Source of the DNA: an uncultured Clostridia bacterium
Lineage (GTDB): Bacteria; Bacillota; Clostridia; CAKSNL01; HGM11501
Direction of reading: 5' to 3'
Assembly (NCBI GenBank): GCA_934476235.1
Contig: CAKSNL010000001.1
Span: 496,001 to 560,000, forward strand
DNA: 64,000 nt
Below, piece by piece: positions 54,581 through 61,500 of the stretch. The number at the start of each line of letters is the position of its first letter. The first letter of the stretch is position 1. The position numbers were made by a program, and so were the translations under genes. Below the pieces are notes generated by a model that was not told the origin of the DNA, made no database searches, and worked only from the letters and a program-made list of their open reading frames with translations.

Positions 54581-55903
54581 TCACTGCTTTATAACTATCA
54601 TTTTTTCGTCCGCCGAGTCTATAATTCCGTCAACCGGCGAATGAATGGGAAGCGAGAGTGCATTTTCCTTTGCTGCAGCGATAACATCGCCTTTTTTCAC
54701 TCTGTCTCCCGCCTTAACGGTCGGAACGGAAGGCGCCCCGATCGACTGGCTTGTCTTTATCTTAAGTAAGGAAGGCTTGACCTCTCCCCCGTAAAGCGGT
54801 GCCGGAACGTTGTATTCTCCGACATTTAAGCGCGATATGAGCCGCGCCATGGGCACGAGCTTATACTCTCTTTCGGGATCCGCTCCCTTTGACTCAACGG
54901 GTTCGGGCTTAAGTCCGTTCTTTCTTAATTTTCCTTTATATATTCCTAAGAGCGCCGAGGGCGATAACGAGTGCGGACATGAATACATCTGGCAGACTCC
55001 GCAGCTTGCGCAGTAAAGTGCATTGTACAAGGGCTTGACATTCGCGTCGCCCGAGGCAATACACCTCATAAACGCCGCCGGATCGATAGGCTGACCCAGT
55101 AAGTGCCTGGGGCAAAGATCCGTGCAGGTTCTGCACTGGCAGCACACGCTCATCGCGCGCTTAACGCTTAAGGTTACATTCTCTTTCCGTCGCCTTATTA
55201 TATTGTGATCCTCCGGCATCACCAAAATCGCATTCGTTGTCTTGGTAACGCTTGCGGATTCATTTGACAGCATGCCCGTCATGGGACCGCCTGCTATAAT
55301 CTCGGTCTTGTCGGCAGTCTTTCCGCCGGCTAAAGCGATAAGGTCCGAAAAAGAAGTCCCTAAGGGCGCGTAAAACGTTCCGGGATTTTTCACCTCGCCC
55401 GCAACGGTGACGAACTTATGCGTCACCGGCGCGTTCTCAAAAATCGCCCGGTAAATATTATACATTGTCTCGACGTTATGCACGACGCATCCCACAGAAA
55501 TCGGGATTCCGCCGGCGGGAACTATCCTTCCCGTCACGTCGTAAACCAAAATGACTTCATCGCCAGAGGGATATACCTCGTGCAAAATGTGAAGTCTGCC
55601 GTCCGGATATCCGGAAAGCGCTTTTTTGACCGCGTTTACCGCACCGGTGTATGACCCCTTCACGGCAACGACGAATTCCTTAGCCCCGATCGTCTCCCTT
55701 ACGGCAGAGAGGGCTTTTAATATCTTATCCGCTTCATTCTCAAGCAGAAGTCTGTGAAGCTTTAAAAGAGGTTCGCACTCCGCACAGTTCAATATGAGAG
55801 TGTCCGCCTTATCGGTCACCTTTCCGTATGCCGGGAAGCCTGCGCCTCCGGCGCCGGCAACGCCTGCGTTTTTCAATATCTCTTTTAATTTCAAAGTATC
55901 CAT
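54581..55903 (-). CDS. pduS: PduS/RnfC-like Fe-S flavoprotein
   Basis: 440 residues. The N-terminal GAGGAGFPAYGK is the NADH/FMN-binding RnfC/Nqo1-like signature. Two ferredoxin clusters are visible at about 250-310: CCQCRTCTDLCP and CASCGVCQMYSCP. The C-terminal 75 residues form a barrel-sandwich domain (VKAGDRVKKGDVIAAA). In B12-type systems PduS reduces cobalamin; here no B12 enzyme is present, so an NADH-linked electron-transfer role with PduT is inferred. Confidence 0.93.
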   Translation of the reverse strand: MDTLKLKEILKNAGVAGAGGAGFPAYGKVTDKADTLILNCAECEPLLKLHRLLLENEADKILKALSAVRETIGAKEFVVAVKGSYTGAVNAVKKALSGYPDGRLHILHEVYPSGDEVILVYDVTGRIVPAGGIPISVGCVVHNVETMYNIYRAIFENAPVTHKFVTVAGEVKNPGTFYAPLGTSFSDLIALAGGKTADKTEIIAGGPMTGMLSNESASVTKTTNAILVMPEDHNIIRRRKENVTLSVKRAMSVCCQCRTCTDLCPRHLLGQPIDPAAFMRCIASGDANVKPLYNALYCASCGVCQMYSCPHSLSPSALLGIYKGKLRKNGLKPEPVESKGADPEREYKLVPMARLISRLNVGEYNVPAPLYGGEVKPSLLKIKTSQSIGAPSVPTVKAGDRVKKGDVIAAAKENALSLPIHSPVDGIIDSADEKMIVIKQ

Positions 55904-55909
55904 TTAAGA

Positions 55910-56188
55910 TCAAAACTCCAATTCATTGTCGGAATCAATAATTCCGACTATTGACGCGTCAATCGGGCAGTCCGGCTTATCAATGCCGACTCTTGCCGCG
56001 GAACCGGTCGCAACCAAAACGATTTCCCCTATTCCGCAGCCAACGTTGTCAACCGCCACAAATCTGTCAGACGGCTGAGCCTGTCCGAAGGCAGGCTCAA
56101 CCACCATGAATTTGCTTCCGACAAGATTTTCGTTTTTCCTTGTGGATACAATGCTTCCGATTACCTTTGCAATAATCAAACCGAGCAT
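55910..56188 (-). CDS. EutN/CcmL-type vertex protein (BMC-P)
   Basis: 92 residues, the pentamer that caps compartment vertices. Family blocks: MLGLIIAKVIGSIVSTRK, VAVDNVGCGIGEIVLV and GSAARVGIDKPDCPIDASIVGIID. It is the only vertex gene in the window. It sits 6 nt before pduS. Confidence 0.95.
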   Translation of the reverse strand: MLGLIIAKVIGSIVSTRKNENLVGSKFMVVEPAFGQAQPSDRFVAVDNVGCGIGEIVLVATGSAARVGIDKPDCPIDASIVGIIDSDNELEF

Positions 56189-56214
56189 CCTTTCCTTATC
56201 AGAAATTTACGAAA

Positions 56215-56589
56215 TTACTTTATAACGGGAATGATCTTCTCAACATCCGAGTGAGGTCTGGGTATTACGTGAGTAGCGATGATCTCGCCGAGTCTGGACG
56301 CATTTGCCTGACCTGCCTCAACAGCGGACTTAACAGCTCCGACGTCGCCTCTTACCATAACGGTTACGAGTCCGGATCCGATCTTCTCGGTTCCTACAAG
56401 TGCAACGTTTGCTGCCTTTAACATTGCATCAGCTGCTTCAACTGCTGCTACAAGACCTCTTGTTTCAATCATACCTAATGCTTCGAGTGTCATTTTAACT
56501 TCCTCCTTGAATTTTACTTCTTCTTTAATTTCCGCGTTCGGTGCCGACATTTCGGGCTCCTTCTTTACGGGTTTTTTAGCTGTTGCCAT
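56215..56589 (-). CDS. BMC-H hexamer shell protein with N-terminal extension or second start
   Basis: The longest frame is 124 residues; the BMC domain ([11 protein letters not shown] to [11 protein letters not shown]) begins only at residue 34. Residues 1-32 are a Lys/Glu-rich hydrophilic extension. A strong AAGGAGG site lies inside the extension, 8 nt before a second in-frame ATG at 56493, which would give a canonical 92-residue protein. The upstream ATG also has an AAGGCGG-type site. Two forms may be made. The core is about 80% identical to the next BMC-H, so they are tandem duplicates. Confidence 0.92.
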   Translation of the reverse strand: MATAKKPVKKEPEMSAPNAEIKEEVKFKEEVKMTLEALGMIETRGLVAAVEAADAMLKAANVALVGTEKIGSGLVTVMVRGDVGAVKSAVEAGQANASRLGEIIATHVIPRPHSDVEKIIPVIK

Positions 56590-56616
56590 TTAACCTACCG
56601 CCTTTCAATCCTTAAA

Positions 56617-56892
56617 TCAGAACTTGGGCAGAATCTTCTCAACATCCTCGTGGGGTCTGGGTATTACGTGTACTGCGATGAGCTCGCCGAGTCTGGACGC
56701 CGCGCTCTGACCTGCCTCAGTCGCTGCCTTAACGGCTCCGACGTCGCCTCTTACCATAACGGTTACGAGTCCGGATCCGATCTTCTCGGTTCCGATTAAT
56801 GTTACCTCTGCAGCCTTAACCATTGCATCAGCTGCTTCAACTGCTGCGGTAAGACCTCTTGTTTCGATCATTCCTAATGCTTCTTTTGCCAT
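56617..56892 (-). CDS. BMC-H hexamer shell protein
   Basis: 91 residues of canonical PduA/PduJ type: [38 protein letters not shown] and [13 protein letters not shown]. It forms the main facet hexamer. The gene lies 27 nt before its duplicate; both have strong ribosome sites. Confidence 0.96.
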   Translation of the reverse strand: MAKEALGMIETRGLTAAVEAADAMVKAAEVTLIGTEKIGSGLVTVMVRGDVGAVKAATEAGQSAASRLGELIAVHVIPRPHEDVEKILPKF

Positions 56893-56914
56893 TTTAATAT
56901 CCTCCTAAAATGAT

Positions 56915-58456
56915 TTATTCATTTATTATTGCTATCTTTAACCCTGTCATTGCGAGGTTCGTTCTGTAAGCCTCGTTAATGTCAGAGAGTGCAAACTTGT
57001 GGGTGATGAGCTTCTTCATCGGAATTCCGATTGCCTGTGCTCTCTTTAAGAAATCAAAGGTCGTCGCGTAGTCGCGCAGCGTGTATACCCATGAGCCGAC
57101 CGTCGTGATCTCCTTGGAGCAGATGTCGAAGTGCGGATTAATCGTAGCGTCACCGCCGTTAATGAAGAATCCGAGCTCGCAGAGTCCGCCGCCGTTTCTT
57201 ATGAATTTATATATGTTGCTGTGTGCAACGGGAGAGCCTGTGCACTGAAACGCGAAGTCCGCAAGGTGACCGCCGAATGCATCGGAAACGGCGCCTGCAA
57301 GCTCCTCGATTCCCTTATGGTCCTTAAAATTAACGCTCTTGTCCGCGCCCATCTCCTTTGAGAAGGCAAGACGCTTTTCGTTACCGTCCACCGCGACGAT
57401 GTTCTCAATTCCCATCGTACGCAGAACCGCGATGCAGATAAGACCGATAGGTCCGCAGCCCTGAACGACAACGCGTGAGTTGAATCTTAAGATTCCGGTC
57501 GTCTTCGCGCGCTCAACCGCGTGAACCAAAACCGCGCACGGCTCGATTAAGATTCTGGAATCCAAGTCAAGGTCGCTTACGTTAAATACCGTAGAGCCGC
57601 CTCTTATTACAAGATAGTCGGCAAACCAGCCGTTTAAGTGCATATCGTCGTCCGGCAAAAGTCCGTAAACATCCGCTCCGCCGACGTTCTGCTTGTTAAG
57701 GTCAAACATCGTGATGTCGGGATTATCCTTAAATATCATGCAGGTCACAACCTTGTCGCCGATATTTAAGGGCTTTCCGGCACTGTCCTTCTTAACGTTT
57801 TTGCCCATCTTCACGATCTCGCCGGTTCCCTCATGACCCAAAACAACGGGAATGAGTCCGAACGGATCTCTCTTAAATTCATGAGCGTCCGTTCCGCAGA
57901 TACCGCAGCCCTCGACCTTGACCAGAATATCATCGTCCCCGAGCTCGGGAATAGGATATTCCTTAATGTCAAAGTTTTCAAGCTTTGTGAGCATCGCGAC
58001 TCTTGAGGTCTTCGGAATCTCGCCCGAGGAAGCCTTGGGAGCCGGTGCCTTGGAACCCGTCGTCATCTCGGCGAGCACCTGCTGAACGATAGCCTGAATC
58101 TTGTCCTGATTCATATCCATAGCTATTCTCCTTTGATTTATTTTGTTTTCAATAATACTGTCCTCAATAACACCGACAGAAGCAAACTCCGCCTTTTCAT
58201 CGCCCTTGTAAACGATAAACCGCGGCGAATCCACCGTGACGGCGCCTATTGCATTTAATACCGCGCGAAGGCTCTTTGTATTCTTCTCCGCCTTTAATGC
58301 CGATTTTAACTGCTTTCCGGATGCCGCATAGCCGCCGCACTCGACAAGGTAGTAGATAAATTCGTCCGCCCTGCCTTTCGGCACCTTATAGGTTAAAGGA
58401 CCTTTTATCCCGCGGGCAAGCTTTTCGGCTTGTTCCTTTAAGCTTATAAAAGCCAC
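56915..58456 (-). CDS. Zinc alcohol dehydrogenase with fused unrecognised N-terminal segment
   Basis: 513 residues from a GTG at 58456. Residues 113 on are an alcohol dehydrogenase: an encapsulation helix MDMNQDKIQAIVQQVLAEM, an Ala/Pro/Ser linker, then a medium-chain dehydrogenase (GCGICGTDAHEF, GHEGTGEI, Rossmann GCGPIGLICIA). The usual four-Cys structural zinc loop is absent. It would reduce propionaldehyde to propanol. Residues 1-112 match nothing I recognise. An internal AGGAG and ATG at 58120 can make the ADH alone. A TAA in the +1 frame (58138-58140) just before that site hints that the upstream segment was once a separate gene. Confidence 0.9.
   Translation of the reverse strand: MAFISLKEQAEKLARGIKGPLTYKVPKGRADEFIYYLVECGGYAASGKQLKSALKAEKNTKSLRAVLNAIGAVTVDSPRFIVYKGDEKAEFASVGVIEDSIIENKINQRRIAMDMNQDKIQAIVQQVLAEMTTGSKAPAPKASSGEIPKTSRVAMLTKLENFDIKEYPIPELGDDDILVKVEGCGICGTDAHEFKRDPFGLIPVVLGHEGTGEIVKMGKNVKKDSAGKPLNIGDKVVTCMIFKDNPDITMFDLNKQNVGGADVYGLLPDDDMHLNGWFADYLVIRGGSTVFNVSDLDLDSRILIEPCAVLVHAVERAKTTGILRFNSRVVVQGCGPIGLICIAVLRTMGIENIVAVDGNEKRLAFSKEMGADKSVNFKDHKGIEELAGAVSDAFGGHLADFAFQCTGSPVAHSNIYKFIRNGGGLCELGFFINGGDATINPHFDICSKEITTVGSWVYTLRDYATTFDFLKRAQAIGIPMKKLITHKFALSDINEAYRTNLAMTGLKIAIINE
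58120..58140 (-). promoter_or_regulatory. Internal ribosome site and start of the ADH
   Basis: AAAGGAGAATAGCT precedes ATG at 58120, exactly where the encapsulation helix begins. The spacing is normal (7 nt) and no stop separates it from the upstream frame. Confidence 0.75.
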
Positions 58457-58951
58457 TTAAAATTCCTCCCCGAAAGCCTTGGCGCCGAACGCGGACAAAT
58501 ACGCGTCCTCCTCCTCGGTTCCGCCAGATACTCCGAGTCCCCCTATTATCTTACCGTTCCTTTTAAGCGGATTTCCTCCGCCGAAAACGGCAATCTTTCC
58601 GGGGTCGGTGAACTGTATTCCGTAAAGCGGACCGCCGGGATTTGCGAGCGGCTTCAAGTCCGATGTCGCCATCTTCAAAGAAACCGAGGTATATGCCTTT
58701 GACACCGCGACGGCATAGCTTGCTATAAATGAACCGTCCGCCGCGTGAACTAAGATTACATTCCCTCCGGCATTTGCGATTGCAACGACCGCGCGGACAC
58801 CGATTCTTTCAGCCTCCGATTCCACCTTTTCGGAAAGGCGCTTTGCCGCATCAAGCGATATATTTTCATTTGTATATGAAACGCTGCTTTTTCCGCACTC
58901 TAAATTTCTCTTAACAGCCTCAACTATCTCGGAAATCTTTTTATCGTCCAT
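58457..58951 (-). CDS. GlcG/HbpS/PduO-C-like protein with encapsulation helix
   Basis: 164 residues. The N-terminus MDDKKISEIVEAVKRNL is an encapsulation-type helix followed by a short linker. The rest is the GlcG/HbpS domain (about 30-162) with NAGGNVILVHAADGSFI, LANPGGPLYGI and KIIGGLGVSGGTEEED. PduO carries this domain at its C-terminus. The role is unknown; haem or cobalamin binding has been reported for relatives. The stop abuts the start of the ADH frame. Confidence 0.9.
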   Translation of the reverse strand: MDDKKISEIVEAVKRNLECGKSSVSYTNENISLDAAKRLSEKVESEAERIGVRAVVAIANAGGNVILVHAADGSFIASYAVAVSKAYTSVSLKMATSDLKPLANPGGPLYGIQFTDPGKIAVFGGGNPLKRNGKIIGGLGVSGGTEEEDAYLSAFGAKAFGEEF

Positions 58952-58956
58952 AAAAA

Positions 58957-59760
58957 TTACTTACCGAGAGATTCCATAACTTTCTTTGTGATAGCGGCGA
59001 TCAAATCCGCGTCGGACGAGCCGCAGCCCTCCATCGGAGCTCCCTGAGAGCAGTTATGGCAGCTTGCGTTGCCGTTCTTTGCGTTTAAGCAGATGTCCGC
59101 CGGGTGCTTGCCGGGAAGACCGAATGCCTTTCTGATTTCATAAAGTCTCTTAACCTGGTTCTTGGAAAGCTCCTTGGGACCGCCGAGCATCTTCGACTGA
59201 TAAAGAAGCTGAGCATAGAACTCAACGGACTCCATCTTATGATATGCGGAAAGAAGGCTGTCCGAGAACGAAAGAGCGCCGTGATTAGCCAAAAGTACCG
59301 CGTCAAAATGCTGAAGGTACTTTTCAACCGCGTCCGGAATCTCCTCCGTCGAAGGTGTGCCGTAGTCAGCTATCGGAACACATCCCAAAGCGATTACAGC
59401 CTCGGGCATGATGGGCTGAGTGAGCGGAATTCCCGCAATCGCAAAGCTTGTTGCGTAAAGAGGATGAGCGTGAACAACGGCATTAACGTCGGGACGCTCT
59501 TTATAAACTCTCATGTGCATCTTAATCTCGGAGGAGGGCTTGAATCCGGGGTTAGCGGAAATTACCTTACCGTCCTTGTCAACCTTGCATATGTACTCGG
59601 GAGTCATGAAGCCCTTGCTGACACCGGTGGGTGTGCAGAGAAACTCATTCTCGCTGATCTTAACGGAAATGTTACCGTCGTTCGAAGCAACCATTCCGTG
59701 ATCGTAAATTCTCTTGCCGATGTCGCAGATCTGTTTTTTGATTTCGTATTCGTTTACCAT
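58957..59760 (-). CDS. Class II aldolase (fuculose/rhamnulose-1-phosphate type), C-terminal encapsulation helix
   Basis: Cleaves a deoxyketose 1-phosphate to lactaldehyde and DHAP. 267 residues against about 215 typical. The catalytic Glu78 is in KPSSEIKMH, the zinc histidines are His97/His99 (HAHP) and His160 (ANHGAL). A Cys-rich linker (Cys224, 234, 237 and 246) leads to DADLIAAITKKVMESLGK, an encapsulation helix at the C-terminus. It is the first gene after an internal promoter. This enzyme marks a fucose/rhamnose (GRM5-type) compartment. Confidence 0.93.
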   Translation of the reverse strand: MVNEYEIKKQICDIGKRIYDHGMVASNDGNISVKISENEFLCTPTGVSKGFMTPEYICKVDKDGKVISANPGFKPSSEIKMHMRVYKERPDVNAVVHAHPLYATSFAIAGIPLTQPIMPEAVIALGCVPIADYGTPSTEEIPDAVEKYLQHFDAVLLANHGALSFSDSLLSAYHKMESVEFYAQLLYQSKMLGGPKELSKNQVKRLYEIRKAFGLPGKHPADICLNAKNGNASCHNCSQGAPMEGCGSSDADLIAAITKKVMESLGK

Positions 59761-59796
59761 AGATCATATCTCCTTATTAATAATTTGAGCACTTTC

Positions 59797-59825
59797 ATAT
59801 TAGCACAAACTAAGGTCCGTGTCAA
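59797..59825 (-). promoter_or_regulatory. Internal sigma-A promoter ahead of the aldolase
   Basis: Minus strand: -35 TTGACA (59820-59825), 17-nt spacer, -10 TAATAT (59797-59802), in the 125-bp aldolase/GTPase gap. It splits the locus into a GRE part and a core/shell part. The rest of the gap is T/A-rich with no terminator seen. Confidence 0.8.
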
Positions 59826-59885
59826 TACAAAAATGTTGTTTTTTTAATTTTTTTCTTTGATTTTGTTGTTTTTTGTTTTGATATC

Positions 59886-60326
59886 CTAAATCCAGCCCAA
59901 ATAACTCTTTAATGCGTCTATCCCCTCGCCTGTCAGCGAATTTACCGCAAATATTTTTTTGCATCCGGCAAGCCGGAGCCATTTTTCCGCGTTTTCGGGC
60001 TTTGCATTTTCTTTATCTTTCTGTGTTATGATTCCGATTACTTCCTTTTCGGTCATACACGTGATGTTTGGGCTGAACAATGAGTACGGCTCGGTTGCCG
60101 AAAGCAAAAGTCCGATTATGTCCGCCTCATAGGAGTATATTGCGAGCGCCGTGCCTAAGTTCTTTGTCTGGATGTATTCGCCCGGTGTGTCGATTATCCT
60201 CGAATCCATACTCACCGCCTGAGTCTTTTCATATTCCGTGCTTTTGCCGGAGAGCGCCTGACGAAGCGTTGTCTTTCCCGCTCCGCTTCTGCCGATGAGC
60301 ATTATGCGTTTTTCTTTCCGCCTCAC
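59886..60326 (-). CDS. EutP/PduV-like small GTPase
   Basis: 146 residues. P-loop LIGRSGAGKTT, the G3 motif SRIIDTPGEYI, and a C-terminal AVNSLTGEGIDAL block. EutP/PduV proteins associate with compartments and their movement or assembly. It overlaps the upstream PduU-like gene by 4 nt. Confidence 0.92.
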   Translation of the reverse strand: MRRKEKRIMLIGRSGAGKTTLRQALSGKSTEYEKTQAVSMDSRIIDTPGEYIQTKNLGTALAIYSYEADIIGLLLSATEPYSLFSPNITCMTEKEVIGIITQKDKENAKPENAEKWLRLAGCKKIFAVNSLTGEGIDALKSYLGWI

Positions 60327-60709
60327 GTTTTGGTCACCTTGCAGACGGTGTAGCCCAAGGTCTCCTCCGAGTATTTTAAGATACTCTCCGTCGCCTCCTC
60401 GACCGATGAAACCGTGCCGGTGATTATGAGTGTGCCTGAGAACCTGTCCACAAATCCGACCTCGGCGCCGGACGATTTTATTGCGATATCCGCCGCGATA
60501 ATCGCCGTTTCCGCCGGCGAGATAGTAACTATGCCGATCGCGCTTCCTTTATAGTCAACGCTCGTGTCAAGTCCGAGCTTTTTATAGAGTACCCCGTCGG
60601 GATTCGCAATAATGTGGGCAAGCGTTATCTGCTTGCCGGGCACTATCTCCTGAACTATGCGCATTTTATCCTTTAACGAAAGTTCGTCCACTTTTTTCTC
60701 CTTTCTCAT
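60323..60709 (-). CDS. PduU/EutS-like circularly permuted BMC shell protein
   Basis: 128 residues. The N-terminal part includes RIVQEIVPGKQITLAHIIANP, which forms the six-stranded barrel over the pore in PduU; the BMC fold follows (GSAIGIVTISPAETAIIAADIA and SGTLIITGTVSSVEEA). It overlaps both the activase and EutP genes by 4 nt. Confidence 0.93.
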   Translation of the reverse strand: MRKEKKVDELSLKDKMRIVQEIVPGKQITLAHIIANPDGVLYKKLGLDTSVDYKGSAIGIVTISPAETAIIAADIAIKSSGAEVGFVDRFSGTLIITGTVSSVEEATESILKYSEETLGYTVCKVTKT

Positions 60710-61500
60710 CCCCCGATGCGACAGATAAGTCCTGTTTTCTCAGCCGCATTTTTAAGCGAGAGCATCTTCTCATTGTCCGGAGTGACAATGTCGGGAAGTG
60801 TGTATTTTCTGCCCAGCCCCTCATACTTGTCCACCCCGAGCCTGTGATACGGCAGAAGGTGGATCTCGCTCACTCCCGGAAGAGTCTTTGCAAACCGCGC
60901 GATGTCTCCTATTTCTTCCTCGGTGTCGTTAAACGTCGGTATAACCGGAACGCGGACGGTGAGGTTGGTCTTTTCGGCTATCAGCGGCGCATTCTTTAAT
61001 ATCAGCTCATTGGGCTGAGTTGTAAAGGCTTCGTGTTTTTCCGAATTCATGTGCTTTATATCCATAAGATAATAGTCGATATATGGAAGCACACGCTCGA
61101 TGTTTTCAAACGGTGCAAAACCGGTCGATTCAATCGCGGTGTTTATTCCGTTTTCCTTCGCCGCGGCAAAGAGCGCCTCGGCAAAATCAATCTGTAACAG
61201 CGTTTCCCCGCCCGAAAGCGTGAGTCCGCCTCCGCTTCTTCTGTAATACACGCGGTCTTTCAAAACCTCGGGAATTACCTCGCCGACCGAAACATCGCGC
61301 CCGACCGTCTTTTCCTTGCCTGCGACAGTCATCTTCTGTATCTCATAGCTCTGTGACTCCGGATTGCAGCACCAGCGGCAGCGCAATGCGCAGCCCTTTA
61401 AGAAAACGATCGTGCGCACTCCCGGTCCGTCATGAACCGAAAAACGCTGAATGTCAAATATTCTGCCCCTGACAGAGTATAGATCATGCATTGAAACCAC
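60706..61500 (-). CDS. Glycyl-radical enzyme activase without ferredoxin domain
   Basis: 264 residues, radical-SAM. The cluster motif is Cys37-x3-Cys41-x2-Cys44 (GCALRCRWCC), then LSGGETLLQ and the IESTGFAPF block. Activases of this class often carry a two-cluster ferredoxin insert after the motif; residues 46-95 here are short and contain no Cys, as in pyruvate formate-lyase activase. The start is GTG at 61500 or ATG at 61491; the gene overlaps the dehydratase end by up to 17 nt. Confidence 0.94.
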   Translation of the reverse strand: MVSMHDLYSVRGRIFDIQRFSVHDGPGVRTIVFLKGCALRCRWCCNPESQSYEIQKMTVAGKEKTVGRDVSVGEVIPEVLKDRVYYRRSGGGLTLSGGETLLQIDFAEALFAAAKENGINTAIESTGFAPFENIERVLPYIDYYLMDIKHMNSEKHEAFTTQPNELILKNAPLIAEKTNLTVRVPVIPTFNDTEEEIGDIARFAKTLPGVSEIHLLPYHRLGVDKYEGLGRKYTLPDIVTPDNEKMLSLKNAAEKTGLICRIGG

